Shown: positions 1-13,159, numbered from the stretch's first letter. The stretch: 64,000 bases of DNA from Saccharomyces mikatae IFO 1815 (GCF_947241705.1 NC_079257.1:186001-250000), one strand, 5' to 3'. Notes: generated by a model from the letters alone, not told the origin. Translations and numbers: made by a program.

Positions 1-384
1 GCTTTTTCTGGTATTTTCCTACTCAATTCTTGGGTTCTTATTGAAAAGCTGAAATTATCGATCGAAGGTTTAATTTTGAGTAATATTATCAACATGGTTT
101 TGAGAATATTGTATTGTGGAGTTTTCCTGAACAAATTCCATAGAGAATTGTTCACAGATTCCTCTTTTTTCTTCAATTTCAAGGATTTCAAAACGGTTAT
201 CATTGCAGGTTCCATGCTTTGCTTAGTTGATTGGTGGTTTATAGGATACGTTAAGAATTTGCAACAGTTTTTTGTTAATGTACTATTTGCAATGGGATTA
301 CTAAGTTTAATTTTGGTCAAGGAGCGCCAAACTATACAGTCTTTCATAAACAAAAGATCAATTTCTAATTCCAAAGATGTATAA
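1..384 (+). CDS. RFT1: RFT1 C-terminal part (partial at left edge)
   Basis: The frame is open from base 1 and gives the last 127 residues before a TAA stop. The text is strongly hydrophobic with short polar loops, as expected of the last membrane helices of Rft1, an ER multi-span protein needed for making Man5GlcNAc2-PP-dolichol available in the lumen for N-glycosylation. The C-terminal tail (IQSFINKRSISNSKDV) matches my memory of S. cerevisiae Rft1. It is followed by APN2 on the same strand, as on yeast chromosome II. The N-terminal roughly 450 residues lie outside the window. The family assignment is good; the transport mechanism remains debated in the field. Confidence 0.93.
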   Translation, partial: AFSGIFLLNSWVLIEKLKLSIEGLILSNIINMVLRILYCGVFLNKFHRELFTDSSFFFNFKDFKTVIIAGSMLCLVDWWFIGYVKNLQQFFVNVLFAMGLLSLILVKERQTIQSFINKRSISNSKDV

Positions 385-590
385 GCTAGCAGCGCACAAT
401 GTGCGTCTAAGTAATATATATGAATAATTTCTCAAAAAGCGTTTATTTTTTTATCTATTGGCCCTTCAGCGACTCAACCGACATGCATTTAGATGTAAAA
501 ATGTTGAAAATTATCCAACAAAAGACGAATAGACAGGAAAACAATCCTTTCATTATATACAGAGAGAATATTTTTCCATGCTAGGACATT

Positions 591-2150
591 ATGTTACCGA
601 TTGAAAACTTATCACAGAACGGCAAAGATGAAAATACGATAAGATTTTTAACTTTCAATGTCAATGGTATAAGGACTTTTTTTCATTATCAGCCTTTTTC
701 TCAAATGAATCAATCGCTAAAATCTGTTTTTGATTTTTTTGAAGCAGATATAGTGACATTCCAAGAGTTGAAAACAGAAAAATTGTCCATCTCCAAGTGG
801 GGGAAAGTTGATGGCTTCTATTCTTTTATTTCCATCCCTAAAACAAGGAAGGGATATTCTGGTGTTGGTTGTTGGCTCAGAATTCCTGACAGGAAACATC
901 CACTGTATCATGCATTGCAAGTTGTCAAGGCAGAAGAAGGTATAACAGGTTACCTAACAGTAAAAAACGGTAAACAATCGGAAATTTCCTATAGGAATGA
1001 CGCAAACCAGGGGATTGGTGGTTATGATTCTTTAGATTCCGATTTAGATGAGAAATGTGCACTGGAGCTAGATTCAGAAGGGAGGTGCGTTATGGTTGAA
1101 TTAGCATGTGGAATAGTCATAATCAGTGTATATTGTCCCGCAAATTCAAACACATCTGAGGAGGGCGAGTTATTTAGGATAAGGTTCTTGAAAGTTTTAC
1201 TAAGAAGGGTTCGGAATTTGAACAAAATTGGGAAGAAGGTAGTACTAATGGGCGACATAAATGTTTGTCGGGATCTTATAGACAGTGCTGAGGCACTAGA
1301 GACATTTTCAATACCAATAACGGACCCAATGGGTGGGACAAAGATAGAATCACAGTGTAGGGATAAGGCTATTCAATTCATCATTAATCCGGAGACACCC
1401 CACCGGAGAATATTCAATCAAATACTGGCAGACTCACTTTTACCAGATGCAGATAAAAGAGGGTTGCTGATAGATACAACAAGGTTAATTCAAACAAGAA
1501 ATAGACTCAGAATGTACACAGTGTGGAATGTTCTTAAGAATTTAAGGCCTTCAAATTATGGCTCAAGGATAGATTTTATTTTGGTATCCTCGAAACTTGA
1601 AGGATGCGTAAAAACAGGTGACATTCTCCCAGAAGTGTCAGGTTCCGATCATTGTCCTGTATATTCTGATTTAGATTTACGGGATCAAGGAACTGAATCT
1701 AGCACGACACAAGTTACCATACCGAAATTTGAAGCAAGGTACAAGTACAATTTAAGAAACCATGATGTTTTAGAGATGTTTGCCAAAAGGAAACCCAATA
1801 AAGAATCAAATAAGGACGGATATCGCATAGCGAAGGATGTTGACACGAAAAGAAGCGGCACTAAAAATAAATCTCTCGATTCATTTTTTCAAAAGAAAGA
1901 TAGGATACAAATTGCCACCGCCAAAAAGTTGTTGGGCATTCCAAAACAAGCCCAAGAGAAAAGTTCAAGGCCAAAGTTGACTTTTAAGGATGTCTTCGGA
2001 AAACCTCCCTTATGTAAACATGGGGAGGAATCTATGCTGAAAACATCTAAGACTTCGGTCAACCCAGGTAAAAAGTTTTGGATCTGCAAGCGATCTCGAG
2101 GTGATTCGAACAATACAGAATCGTCCTGTGGGTTTTTCCAATGGGCGTAA
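591..2150 (+). CDS. APN2: Class II AP endonuclease Apn2
   Basis: Apn2 cuts DNA at abasic sites and trims blocked 3' ends in base excision repair. The 519-residue product has the exonuclease III/EEP fold motifs in order: LTFNVNGIRT near residue 20, the metal-binding glutamate in FQELK (E59), VYCPAN, MGDINVCRDLID, SRIDFILVS and SGSDHCPVYSD. The last 45 residues form a GRF-type zinc finger (CKHG, later WICKR and SSCGFFQW), typical of Apn2/APE2 and linked to DNA binding. A SLDSFFQKK segment near residue 425 resembles a PCNA-interaction box. Length agrees with the S. cerevisiae protein (about 520). The start is the first in-frame ATG. It faces POP8 tail to tail with 80 bases between the stops. Confidence 0.97.
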   Translation: MLPIENLSQNGKDENTIRFLTFNVNGIRTFFHYQPFSQMNQSLKSVFDFFEADIVTFQELKTEKLSISKWGKVDGFYSFISIPKTRKGYSGVGCWLRIPDRKHPLYHALQVVKAEEGITGYLTVKNGKQSEISYRNDANQGIGGYDSLDSDLDEKCALELDSEGRCVMVELACGIVIISVYCPANSNTSEEGELFRIRFLKVLLRRVRNLNKIGKKVVLMGDINVCRDLIDSAEALETFSIPITDPMGGTKIESQCRDKAIQFIINPETPHRRIFNQILADSLLPDADKRGLLIDTTRLIQTRNRLRMYTVWNVLKNLRPSNYGSRIDFILVSSKLEGCVKTGDILPEVSGSDHCPVYSDLDLRDQGTESSTTQVTIPKFEARYKYNLRNHDVLEMFAKRKPNKESNKDGYRIAKDVDTKRSGTKNKSLDSFFQKKDRIQIATAKKLLGIPKQAQEKSSRPKLTFKDVFGKPPLCKHGEESMLKTSKTSVNPGKKFWICKRSRGDSNNTESSCGFFQWA

Positions 2151-2230
2151 ATATGCAGGCAGTAGCAGATATTTGGTGAAGAGAAATTCTTTGCCCTATA
2201 TCGAGTTCTTTTTTAAAATAAACTAATGAT

Positions 2231-2710
2231 TTATGTACATTTACAGTATTCTTCTTCTTCCTCGCTCACTGCCCTCTTCAGCCATATACGGTCATGGTCA
2301 GTGATATCCAAAAGGTTTAAACTGGAACATTCCTGTAGAATTGTCACTGTTAAAGGTGATCCAACAAGTTCATCAGTAGATATGTATGTACTGATCGATG
2401 AAGAAAATGTATCTTTATCCGCATGGTTTACTCTTATGTATGCCAGCTTATCCTCAACATGGAGAAATGAATATTCAACGCCTTCACCAAAAATACCATA
2501 ACTACGTTTCAATGCGTTATTCAACCATTGCCTCCATGTCATCTGATCAATAACATGGACATTGTCTATATCCTCATCGAACGAGGTGCTATGTATATAA
2601 ACATAAGTTAGTAGCTTATTTTCCTTGAGTGCCAAGGCTAGGAAAAGCTAAAAATATACGTACATTGATAACTTGAAATACTGCCATTCTTTGAAAGTTT
2701 TTCCCCCCAT
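2231..2710 (-). CDS. POP8: RNase P/MRP subunit Pop8, two exons
   Basis: Pop8 is a small protein subunit of nuclear RNase P and RNase MRP, acting in tRNA 5' processing and pre-rRNA cleavage. The gene is split. Exon 1 is 2664-2710 (start MGGKTFKEWQYFKLS), the intron is 2589-2663 (75 bases) and exon 2 is 2231-2588. The 5' splice site reads GTACGT, the branch site TACTAAC lies at 2607-2613, and the 3' site is TAG at 2589-2591. Joining restores codon ATC across the junction and gives a 134-residue protein that reads on into ITSFDEDIDN. Without splicing, the only long frame would start inside the intron with an unrelated N-terminus. Intron position and size agree with S. cerevisiae POP8 as I recall it. 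Confidence 0.93.
2589..2663 (-). other. POP8 spliceosomal intron
   Basis: This is a 75-base intron with donor GTACGT, a perfect TACTAAC branch box (2607-2613) and an acceptor TAG about 17 bases after the branch box. It is the only intron I can support in the window. Confidence 0.9.
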
Positions 2711-3058
2711 CACAACTGTTCATTCATTAAGTATTTGTATGTCATTTTCGTTTTGATTCTTTCATTAAAGCTGAGAAAGTGATTACAGAAATGTGCGATG
2801 ACATATGTAGTAAATTACGATACTTTGGGTATTTTCCTGCGTGGAAAAAATAGTCTGCCCGTATCATATGATAAATACAATTTATTTGTAATTTCCCAAT
2901 ATAATATTTCCATTACTTGCAACTATATGAATAGTACCAGCATAAGTTACTGCAAAGTAAATTTAGTATTTAAAACAGTTAAATATTCGGTTAAATACTC
3001 TTTTTGCATTTATCCGTAAAAAGTGTAAACAATTTCTATTTTATGTACGGTTATTTCT
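2711..3058. other. POP8 upstream region, no gene
   Basis: This AT-rich spacer separates the POP8 start from the PEP1 stop; both genes are on the minus strand. It must hold the POP8 promoter and the PEP1 3' end signals. The open frames inside are short, AT-driven and not protein-like. I see no clear named factor site. Confidence 0.5.
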
Positions 3059-6000
3059 CTACTCATGATCGCTACGTGGAGTTGCTGAATCAGTTCCGTG
3101 AGCGTTTTCTTCATTAAGTGCTGATAAAGCGTCGGGAATGCCGCTAGTGGCGGGCTCGTCCGTATATGATGTGTGTTCTTGTTCAAATGTTGAGGCATCT
3201 TCTTCTTCAATTTCAAAATTACTGCCTTGATCCATGAAACTAGATAAGTCGTTTGCATCTTCATCGTGACCAGCAAGCAAGTCGTCTGCTTCATCCAAAA
3301 ATTGATCATGTATTAGCGATGAATAGCTTGGGGCTGTTCTGTTGCTAAATCTTCCCCTAATTTTGGAAAAAACATGTGCTATATTCGCTTTTGTATGTTG
3401 GAAAAGAGACCCAATATTTGAAAAGACGTAGAATCCTGATTTTACAATATTATTGACGACTCTGTCAGCGCTATTGTTTTCTATCAGTCCGTTATCATCT
3501 AGCCTAATTTCTCCAAATCTTGAAAACCCACCATTTCTTCTGATACCTCTATCATATACAAACCATGCGACAAAGAAAATAATGAGAAGAATTGATATGA
3601 AAATAAATGCAAAGGGACCAGCGCTTACAGAGTATTTTTCTTTAAATTCTTTCTCTTTTCCAGGGCAAGGGTGTGGTGATAAAGGCGCATCCAATTTTAA
3701 GCCACCCTCACAGGTCGATAGAGGAATCTTTCTGTAACCGGAAGATTCGAAATACTCTATTAAATCTGGCTCCTTTTTGCAAATGTCTGCTGCGTTTGCT
3801 GGGCTCAAGCCCTTGACCAATTTACAAGTACCATCATTAGCTTTATAGAAGTTATAATCACACTCAAAATCCTGCCTTGTACATGAACAGTTTTTGATGT
3901 TTTTTGAGAATTCAGAAAGTGGTATATTACCGATGAAGCACTTTTCATCGGTTTTGCGTAAAAACTCAGTTCGATGCCCAAACAGGCAGCCAGTTTGAGA
4001 GCCTAAAGGAGAGTATTTGAAATCTAAACCTTTCTTCTCGATGATATCGAAGTCACATTGTCTCTCGAAGATATTTTTAAAATCGATAGTGTAAGTTCTA
4101 AATGAACTGCCTGCTATATCTGTTGATTCCCCAAAGAGCAAAAATCTCAAAGCAGAATCCCGAGGAACGGTAGTTATATCTTTCACTACAACCTTATCGT
4201 CACAGAACTTATAATCTTTCCATGTCCTGCCAAAATCAGTAGAATAGGAAATAGAATCAGTTTCTGCACTTTCGGGAACTAAAACTAAGATCCCCCCATG
4301 GTCACCATATTCCCATTGGTAGGGAGTTTTCTTAATTTCAGCCCAGGTCTCACCTCCATCAGCGGTGAAGAAAGTAGAACATTCTTCATACGGTAAAAGG
4401 TTAGCTCCAACGTTTCCAACACCAAACATCATTCCTAATGCGGAACCGGAGGAATATGTATCCCTAATATCCTTACGTTCAGTGTAGCCATGCAAATGCA
4501 GCGAACACTTGTCTAATGATTTGGGGTTGCAAGGAAATTTCTTTCCTTCAGAGTCCTTTTGTGGAGGTTTTAAAAAGTTCCAATCCGAGCCCTCATTGAA
4601 GGTGATCTTCGTCTTCAATTGTTTTTCTTCTTTATTCTTGGTAACCTCGTCACTATTTGACACAATGTTGGTGAGGATGATGCCTTCAAGACCCTGAATT
4701 TTTTCGAAGTCTACAAAGCCGAACATGTTTCTATTAACAGCGTGTTCCAGGGTGACAAAAGAAGTGCCATTCGAGTTGGATTTCAAAAGATTGCCAAAAT
4801 CACGCCCTGGTTCTAAGTTCGTTGCCAAGTGCAAGAAAATCGATCCTTCCTCGGATTCTAAAATAGTGAATGCCTCTTGCTTCGTAACTTTTTCGTCATA
4901 CGGGAATTTGGCCTCGGAATATTCGGCACCATCAATAGTTACATATGCCCTCAATTCATTATCTTCATGAGGTACAGCAATAATGATATAGCCACCAGTG
5001 GACAAGTAGCCAATAATGTTTTCAAAAACGGTTTTTTTATCAGTGTGGAAAAAATCAGTTGAAGAAACTAAAGTTCTTACATGCGAGGATTTCTCCTTTA
5101 CCTGGCACATAACCATATCTTCATTTGACGGATATTTGAAAAGCGAACCTGCGAACTCACAGTGAATTGCATTATCAAGCATTTCTGTAAACGTTTCTCC
5201 TCCATCTTTAGTGAGATATGCTACTGCATGACATTCTGGACTTAAGACTGATTTACAATTCTTACCACCATAATAAATAAACGTATCCTGTGCTTTGGCA
5301 TTAAAATCTAATGGCATACCTAACTGCCTGGCTTCAGGCAATTTAGCGGTCATAAAAGAGTATCCTCTATCGTGGGTAGAGAAAATACTACCTTTAGAAC
5401 CAAATAGGTAAGCCGAAGAATTAAAGTAGGGGTTGAACACAACTTCGACAATTGTTTCACCGCTGGTGTCAAACCTTTTTATTGTTTGTCCACCATCATG
5501 AGATATATAGGCATCTCCTTTTGAATCTACCATGAGTAATGATTCATCGGTAACTGTATCAAAGTATTGATAGAATTCAATTTTGGAATCAAATTTGTTT
5601 TCTGTAACCACTATTTCTTTTTCATTCGTACCCTTTTTCGGAATTCCTTCACACGAGATGTCTACGGAGTCAATTTTCATTGGTGTTTTACATTTATCAC
5701 CTTTAATTAATTGCAATGGTTTTATAGGGACATTTTTCTTCTTTGTCTTATCACACACTTCAGAAAGAACGATTAGGTTATAGTCTGGTACGCATTTTCC
5801 GCTTTCATCTCTAACAAATTCAAACGCACACTCATAATCGCTCGCGGAACAGCTGTCACAAACAGTCTCATACAATTGAAGGTCCTCAAATACTTTGTTC
5901 ATTAAACATTGAGCGTCCTGTTTTCTTCTTCTATACTTGTATTTAGCGCCGTTGACGCATTTTCCTTCCGCTAAACTCCAATCTTCTAAGTCTTTCTCTT

Positions 6001-7789
6001 CACATGTCTTGCCATCAAATGCCTTTGAAAAATCGATTGCATAAATAAAATTAGTATCACCATCCATGTACGATAGAGCATACCCATTTAGGATAAATTT
6101 AACACCGGATCCATCTGGCGTTGTGTTGATCAATTCTGCTGGATAAATAATGGTTTCTAATTGATATTCGATCCAAGTTTTACCCTGATCTAAAGAATAG
6201 TAAAATTCTGATTGAGGGTCATCGTCTTCATCTGGATTATGTGGTATAGCAATGATAACATTTCCGTAATCACCAATAGCGTACAAACAAGGAAAATCTA
6301 AGGCAACTTTCCATGTTAAACCCCCATCCCTAGAGATATAGGTTCTTACATCTCCCCAGTCGAATACACTCCCATCACCAACAGTACCCAATGTCATTAC
6401 AATCCCGGCAGCTGGAGTGGAATCCATCAGTGGGTAAAACATTAATTGGAGCGAGCATTCCTCAGGATCTGTAATATCGCAATCGAATAAGTCGGCATTA
6501 CTTGAGTCAACTATTCTCAAATTTGACCATGTGAGACCACCATCTGCAGATATTTTGGTTATTCCCTTACTTTTCACTACCTTTTTTTTCCCTTTACGGT
6601 TACGGCGCCTAGAAACAGGGAAAAGCGAAGCAATCATTGTTCCCTTTAAGAAAGAGGATTGATCAAGACTAATATAACCGAAAACTTCATCTTTAGTCCA
6701 TGGAATTGGAGAGAATTTTAGTCCTTGAGAATCGGAGATTAAAATTTCAGAAACGCTGGTTTGATCGTCTTCTTCATTATTTCTTTCTCTAGCAATTGGT
6801 AAAATAACTCTTCCCATGGAGTCTTCATAAATTTGTCCTTGAACAGAATGTCTCAACTGTGTAGGCATGTATGCCTTTTCGAAAGTTGACATATCATTGG
6901 AAATCCAGACATCCATAGAAGACATCTCATTGTATTTGTCGCCCTGGGTTAAGACAACAATGTGTGATTTCAATAATTGGTATCTCCTAACAACTTTATC
7001 TTTAAAATGATCAAATTCTTTGAATGATTTACCCCAGTCGGTAGTTAGAACCAGTTTACTTTCCGCAGAAGTGGTGTCAAACATACCTCTAAAGCTCTTA
7101 ATATTCTCGAAAAGACAGATTATCGAGGCTTCATTACCGCCAAAGTCAGAATCTTTGCTTTCCTTGACAAAACTACATTCAGAGATGCTGATGGGGCTAT
7201 CTTCGTTCTTTTGCAGAGGTGACTTGATTTCAGAAAAGGATTTTCCACCATCGTTGCTTGCAAAAACTCTGTCCATACAAACTGAAGAATTGAATGTGAG
7301 AAGTGAACGATCCATGATTGTTACATCTTCAACGGCAACCTCCTCACTTTTACAATAGCTACAATATGCGAGGAAATACTCTTTCTTAGTAGGATGAGTT
7401 GACATATAGCAGTGAGTAGATGAATCATCTTCTTTTGAATCAGTTATAGTTACAGGCCTCCACGACTTACCCTGGTCTTCGGTGATGTAAACTATTTCTC
7501 CTTTCTCTGCTGCTACAATGGCCCTGTCATGTCTATTAAATTGGTCGATCATTGCCCAACCCACTCTATCTTCGAGCTCTTTTATTTTTTCCCATGTTTC
7601 TCCATCGTTAAAACTTATTGTCATGGAATTACCTTGTGTTCTAATTAAGGTGTTTGAATCATCAAAGCTCAATATGTTAAATGAATTTTCAGATAAAGTC
7701 TTAGTAACTTTGGGAGTGAATTCCACAGCATTGATTAAGGGAATAAGCAGAAGGACCCAAAGTGAGTACACTAAATGAAGAAATATCAT
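3059..7789 (-). CDS. PEP1: Vacuolar protein sorting receptor Pep1/Vps10
   Basis: Pep1 is the Golgi receptor that carries carboxypeptidase Y to the endosome and is then recycled by retromer. The 1576-residue product starts with a signal peptide ([19 protein letters not shown]). It has two Vps10 domains rich in Asp-box/BNR repeats ([31 protein letters not shown]) and paired cysteine-rich modules near residues 640-750 and 1280-1390. One transmembrane helix follows ([20 protein letters not shown]), then a tail of about 165 residues with FYVF and YSSL, known retromer-type sorting motifs, and an acidic end. A frame extends 16 codons upstream, but the first ATG next to the signal peptide is the credible start. 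The N-terminal luminal third is far more changed from S. cerevisiae than the C-terminal half. Confidence 0.96.
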   Translation of the reverse strand: MIFLHLVYSLWVLLLIPLINAVEFTPKVTKTLSENSFNILSFDDSNTLIRTQGNSMTISFNDGETWEKIKELEDRVGWAMIDQFNRHDRAIVAAEKGEIVYITEDQGKSWRPVTITDSKEDDSSTHCYMSTHPTKKEYFLAYCSYCKSEEVAVEDVTIMDRSLLTFNSSVCMDRVFASNDGGKSFSEIKSPLQKNEDSPISISECSFVKESKDSDFGGNEASIICLFENIKSFRGMFDTTSAESKLVLTTDWGKSFKEFDHFKDKVVRRYQLLKSHIVVLTQGDKYNEMSSMDVWISNDMSTFEKAYMPTQLRHSVQGQIYEDSMGRVILPIARERNNEEDDQTSVSEILISDSQGLKFSPIPWTKDEVFGYISLDQSSFLKGTMIASLFPVSRRRNRKGKKKVVKSKGITKISADGGLTWSNLRIVDSSNADLFDCDITDPEECSLQLMFYPLMDSTPAAGIVMTLGTVGDGSVFDWGDVRTYISRDGGLTWKVALDFPCLYAIGDYGNVIIAIPHNPDEDDDPQSEFYYSLDQGKTWIEYQLETIIYPAELINTTPDGSGVKFILNGYALSYMDGDTNFIYAIDFSKAFDGKTCEEKDLEDWSLAEGKCVNGAKYKYRRRKQDAQCLMNKVFEDLQLYETVCDSCSASDYECAFEFVRDESGKCVPDYNLIVLSEVCDKTKKKNVPIKPLQLIKGDKCKTPMKIDSVDISCEGIPKKGTNEKEIVVTENKFDSKIEFYQYFDTVTDESLLMVDSKGDAYISHDGGQTIKRFDTSGETIVEVVFNPYFNSSAYLFGSKGSIFSTHDRGYSFMTAKLPEARQLGMPLDFNAKAQDTFIYYGGKNCKSVLSPECHAVAYLTKDGGETFTEMLDNAIHCEFAGSLFKYPSNEDMVMCQVKEKSSHVRTLVSSTDFFHTDKKTVFENIIGYLSTGGYIIIAVPHEDNELRAYVTIDGAEYSEAKFPYDEKVTKQEAFTILESEEGSIFLHLATNLEPGRDFGNLLKSNSNGTSFVTLEHAVNRNMFGFVDFEKIQGLEGIILTNIVSNSDEVTKNKEEKQLKTKITFNEGSDWNFLKPPQKDSEGKKFPCNPKSLDKCSLHLHGYTERKDIRDTYSSGSALGMMFGVGNVGANLLPYEECSTFFTADGGETWAEIKKTPYQWEYGDHGGILVLVPESAETDSISYSTDFGRTWKDYKFCDDKVVVKDITTVPRDSALRFLLFGESTDIAGSSFRTYTIDFKNIFERQCDFDIIEKKGLDFKYSPLGSQTGCLFGHRTEFLRKTDEKCFIGNIPLSEFSKNIKNCSCTRQDFECDYNFYKANDGTCKLVKGLSPANAADICKKEPDLIEYFESSGYRKIPLSTCEGGLKLDAPLSPHPCPGKEKEFKEKYSVSAGPFAFIFISILLIIFFVAWFVYDRGIRRNGGFSRFGEIRLDDNGLIENNSADRVVNNIVKSGFYVFSNIGSLFQHTKANIAHVFSKIRGRFSNRTAPSYSSLIHDQFLDEADDLLAGHDEDANDLSSFMDQGSNFEIEEEDASTFEQEHTSYTDEPATSGIPDALSALNEENAHGTDSATPRSDHE

Positions 7790-9663
<1,874 letters not shown>

Positions 9664-10273
9664 CTGTGCTCAACATCAGACTATTAAACAGGAAAGGAAG
9701 TTAATCGGTATGCATGTATAAATATATATATATGTATATACATAGGCGTATGTATTAGCCGCTGAAGGCTCGTACGTATAAAAGGACAATTCGACAATAA
9801 ATTGAAGGCAAGCGGTCACGCAATCCCGCAATCACTCACTACGGCACTGTCGGCGGCTGCTAACCAGAGGAAAAAAGAACTGCAAGGGGTGATCTATATA
9901 GAGGCTGACTGGTATCATCCCCTTTGAAGCGCGGCCCGCCGGGCCAAAGGCGGGCAATGCGCGCTGCTGATTGGCCTCGAGCACAACGTTTCTCAACCAC
10001 AACCGCAACAGCCAATCCCATCGGAGCGTCAAGCTACCAGAGTAGTGATCGTATGGATGACCATAGTATTGTGGACGGTAAGAGATTAGTGAAGAAATAG
10101 ATAATCAACTTGCTTCATATATATAACATTAGTTAGGTCGTAGCGGCTCTTTAATCTTGAAGTAATCGGGCTTACGTTAGCATAAAACACCAACAGCAGC
10201 GTCTTACTGGACAACAGCGGCAAGACAAACAGCATATTTCTTTTTTTTTCCTTTTTAGTTTCAAGACACCAAG
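9664..10273 (+). promoter_or_regulatory. ACH1 upstream region
   Basis: The 610 bases between FUS3 and ACH1 hold an AT repeat (9719-9745), then an unusually GC-rich island around 9930-9960 with a near-palindromic GGCCCGCCGGGCC core. Candidate sites are a stress element CCCCT (9919-9923), inverted and direct CCAAT boxes (ATTGG 9970-9974, CCAAT 10012-10016) as bound by the Hap complex, and TCGGCGGCTG (9850-9859), one base from the Ume6 URS1 consensus. These fit a carbon-source-controlled mitochondrial gene, but are motif matches only. Confidence 0.5.
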
Positions 10274-11854
10274 ATGACAATTTCTAATTTGTTAAAACAG
10301 AGAGTTCGGTACGCTCCTTACCTAAAGAAAGTTAAGGAAGCTCACGAGCTTATTCCATTGTTCAAGAATGGGCAATATCTTGGATGGTCCGGTTTTACAG
10401 GGGTGGGTACTCCCAAGGCAGTGCCAGAAGCGCTGATAGATCACGTGGAGAAGAACAATTTGCAAGGGAAGTTGAGGTTCAACCTTTTCGTCGGAGCTTC
10501 TGCTGGTCCAGAGGAAAACCGTTGGGCTGAACATGACATGATTATTAAAAGAGCACCTCATCAAGTGGGGAAACCCATCTCGAAGGCAATTAACCAGGGT
10601 AGAATTGAGTTCTTCGATAAGCATCTTTCGATGTTCCCTCAGGATCTGACCTACGGATTCTATACTAGGGAAAGAACAGATAATAAGATTCTTGATTACA
10701 CTATAATCGAGGCGACTGCCATTAAAGAGGACGGGTCTATTGTCCCGGGCCCCTCTGTTGGTGGTTCTCCGGAATTTATTACGGTCAGTGATAAAGTGAT
10801 TATTGAAGTTAACACAGCCACACCTTCATTCGAGGGTATCCACGATATAGACATGCCCGTGAACCCACCTTTCAGGAAACCTTACCCATATTTGAAGGTC
10901 GACGATAAGTGTGGCGTAGACTCCATCCCAGTTGACCCGGAGAAAGTTGTTGCGATTGTAGAGTCCACCATGAGGGACCAAGTGCCACCAAACACCCCCT
11001 CAGACGATATGTCTAGGGCTATTGCCGGTCATTTGGTCGAGTTTTTTAGAAATGAGGTCAGACACGGTAGGCTACCTGAAAACTTGCTGCCTTTACAAAG
11101 TGGTATTGGTAACATTGCTAACGCCGTTATTGAAGGGCTTGCTGGTGCCCAATTCAAGCATCTAACTGTATGGACCGAGGTGTTACAGGACTCATTCTTG
11201 GATCTTTTCGAAAATGGATCTTTGGACTACGCCACTGCAACCTCCGTGAGGTTGACTGAAAAAGGTTTCGATAGAGCTTTTGCAAACTGGGAAAATTTCA
11301 AACACAGATTATGTTTAAGATCTCAGGTTGTCTCGAATAACCCGGAAATGATCCGTAGATTAGGTGTCATTGCCATGAATACCCCAGTGGAAGTTGACAT
11401 CTACGCTCATGCCAATTCCACAAACGTCAATGGCTCCCGTATGTTGAATGGGTTGGGTGGATCAGCAGACTTCTTGAGAAATGCAAAATTATCGATCATG
11501 CACGCCCCATCTGCAAGACCCACTAAGGTAGACCCGACTGGTATTTCCACCATCGTGCCTATGGCATCTCATGTAGACCAAACTGAACATGATCTGGACA
11601 TCTTAGTCACCGATCAAGGTTTGGCGGATCTAAGAGGTCTATCACCTAAGGAAAGAGCTCGTGAAATTATCAGCAAATGTGCTCATCCCGACTACCAAGC
11701 CTTGTTGACTGACTACTTGGACAGATCAGAACATTATGCTAAGAAGCACAACTGTTTGCATGAACCACACATGCTAAAGAATGCCTTCAAGTTCCACACT
11801 AATTTGGCTGAAAAGGGTACAATGAAGGTTGACAGTTGGGAACCAGTTGACTAG
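10274..11854 (+). CDS. ACH1: Acetyl-CoA hydrolase / CoA transferase Ach1
   Basis: Ach1 is a mitochondrial class I CoA transferase, historically called acetyl-CoA hydrolase. It moves CoA from succinyl-CoA to acetate and detoxifies acetate. The 526-residue product has the length of S. cerevisiae Ach1. Visible family features are the glycine-rich [11 protein letters not shown] near residue 38, [14 protein letters not shown] in the second half (the GxGxxxNAV signature) and TVWTEVLQD, where the glutamate is the likely thioester-forming residue. The codons are strongly biased to preferred yeast codons in the 3' half, as in a well-expressed gene. The ATG is the first in frame, after a pyrimidine-rich leader ending CACCAAG. 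Confidence 0.96.
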   Translation: MTISNLLKQRVRYAPYLKKVKEAHELIPLFKNGQYLGWSGFTGVGTPKAVPEALIDHVEKNNLQGKLRFNLFVGASAGPEENRWAEHDMIIKRAPHQVGKPISKAINQGRIEFFDKHLSMFPQDLTYGFYTRERTDNKILDYTIIEATAIKEDGSIVPGPSVGGSPEFITVSDKVIIEVNTATPSFEGIHDIDMPVNPPFRKPYPYLKVDDKCGVDSIPVDPEKVVAIVESTMRDQVPPNTPSDDMSRAIAGHLVEFFRNEVRHGRLPENLLPLQSGIGNIANAVIEGLAGAQFKHLTVWTEVLQDSFLDLFENGSLDYATATSVRLTEKGFDRAFANWENFKHRLCLRSQVVSNNPEMIRRLGVIAMNTPVEVDIYAHANSTNVNGSRMLNGLGGSADFLRNAKLSIMHAPSARPTKVDPTGISTIVPMASHVDQTEHDLDILVTDQGLADLRGLSPKERAREIISKCAHPDYQALLTDYLDRSEHYAKKHNCLHEPHMLKNAFKFHTNLAEKGTMKVDSWEPVD

Positions 11855-11921
11855 TGTTTGTAGGTGAATAAAAAGGCCGTAGTTAATAAAAGGCCAAAAA
11901 AAAAATTCTGAAATGATATGA

Positions 11922-11932
11922 TTTTATGTTTA
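11922..11932 (+). other. ARS consensus match (ACH1 3' side)
   Basis: TTTTATGTTTA fits WTTTAYRTTTW at all positions and lies between a gene 3' end and a non-coding island. Several such matches are expected by chance in AT-rich yeast DNA, so function is uncertain. Confidence 0.25.
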
Positions 11933-12432
11933 TGGAGCTTTTGCCCAATGCGTTGTTCTTTGCCTATTTAAACTTTTTTGCACTCGTGGAAGAAGCTATT
12001 AAATACGCATAAGCGTCTGGTCTACATATAAAGAGTATATGTATATTTATACGTTCATACAATGACTATGTATTGAATAGTGATTAGTATAAACTAAAAG
12101 ATTTAACAACCATCTAACTTGTTTCAATTTTGCGAAGTTTTCCAAAGCAGTAGTTATTACTTGCACGCGTTTGAAGGCAAGGATTACCGCCCTTCTTCCC
12201 TTCACAATTGTATTTGAGGGATGCCACTTAACATAGTACAAAAGTTGATATTTTGCAAAGCAAATCGAGAGAAAAGAAGCAGTCCGCTAAAAAGGAACAG
12301 TCAAGTTTAATGAATAGTTGGCATAAAAATCTAAAATGAAAAGAAAGGAAAATGCAAACTTAAACCTCAACGCATGAGAGTAGAACAAGGTAGCAAACAA
12401 ATAAGCCGGCATTATTAAGTCTGTTCTTGGTA

Positions 12433-12546
12433 ATGGCCCCAGGTATCACTCGTCTAGAAATGTTCAACCGTTCGTTACTAAAGGTTCAACAGGCCGCCAG
12501 AAATGTTCAACAGATTGTGCCGGTGACATACGCAACTTATATATAG
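12433..12546 (+). CDS. Unrecognised 37-codon frame, presequence-like
   Basis: The frame reads from ATG to TAG and its codons look like those of real yeast genes (CAA, GTT, AAG, AGA and GCC are common). From its second methionine it reads MFNRSLLKVQQAARNVQQ, which has arginine, lysine and serine, alternating hydrophobic residues and no acid, as in a mitochondrial presequence. I do not recognise a parent protein. It could be the start of a decayed mitochondrial gene, a young small gene, or chance. No continuation is visible after the stop. Confidence 0.25.
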   Translation: MAPGITRLEMFNRSLLKVQQAARNVQQIVPVTYATYI

Positions 12547-12988
12547 CGGAGTATACATTATCAAGACCATGAGGAATTGAATAGCATGAGAAGAACAGCA
12601 AACTCTTCAACAGTTGAAATATAGTCATGGGTAGTATAAATCTCATTTTTGCTTTGCATCTTTTGGTAGTTTTGTTTTTTATCATCGCAATCCCGAGCTA
12701 CGCTATGTATCCATTTTTGCCATTCATCCTTACATCACTCGTGTTTGCTCGTTCTGAAAATTCCAATAACCATTACTGATAAGTTAGATTTATGGTGCAA
12801 TCTTTGCTGTTCAAATTATTGAGCACACGTTGTTCTTCTTCATAGTATATAGTTACTTCTTCCTCTCTAAACTTATATATTCTCTGTATACTATATTAAT
12901 GTAACGAAAAAACAATACTGGCCGTGTGTATCTGACATTTTTTACCTTGTTTGTTTTTGTCATTTAGCTTATTTACCTCAGTTGTTTT

Positions 12989-13062
12989 GGTCTCTTGGCC
13001 CAGTTGGTTAAGGCACCGTGCTAATAACGCGGGGATCAGCGGTTCGATCCCGCTAGAGACCA
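12989..13062 (+). tRNA. tRNA-Ile(AAU)
   Basis: This is a 74-base gene whose acceptor arms GGTCTCT and AGAGACC pair, with an A discriminator. The D arm carries GCCCAGTTGGTTAAGGC, the anticodon loop CTAATAA contains AAT at 13023-13025, and the T loop GGTTCGATCC is standard. A T6 run (13064-13069) right after is the Pol III terminator. There is no intron and no encoded CCA. It corresponds to the tI(AAU) gene on yeast chromosome II. Confidence 0.98.
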
Positions 13063-13159
13063 ATTTTTTATGTTTCACATATCAACAACTAATAAAATGA
13101 CTTTTTTTTAAAAAAGTCATGTGATGCAAAAATAAAACCACAGAGTTATGTGGCACTCT

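Larger units (their letters stand above)
11855..12988. other. ACH1 to tRNA-Ile spacer
   Basis: This is 1.1 kb of mostly AT-rich sequence. It holds the ACH1 3' end, a perfect match to the origin core consensus at 11922-11932, and a small frame at 12433-12546 treated as its own entry. At 12384-12402 it carries a 19-base string that recurs exactly next to the FMT1 start (17902-17920). I see no full gene. Confidence 0.5.

Noticed and set aside
2231-2635. POP8 as a single unspliced frame
   Set aside because: Its N-terminus would come from intron sequence; the splice signals and exon 1 give the conserved protein.
9930-9960. GC-rich near-palindrome as a horizontally acquired island or terminator
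   Set aside because: It is a 30-base patch inside a normal promoter; many yeast promoters hold such factor sites.
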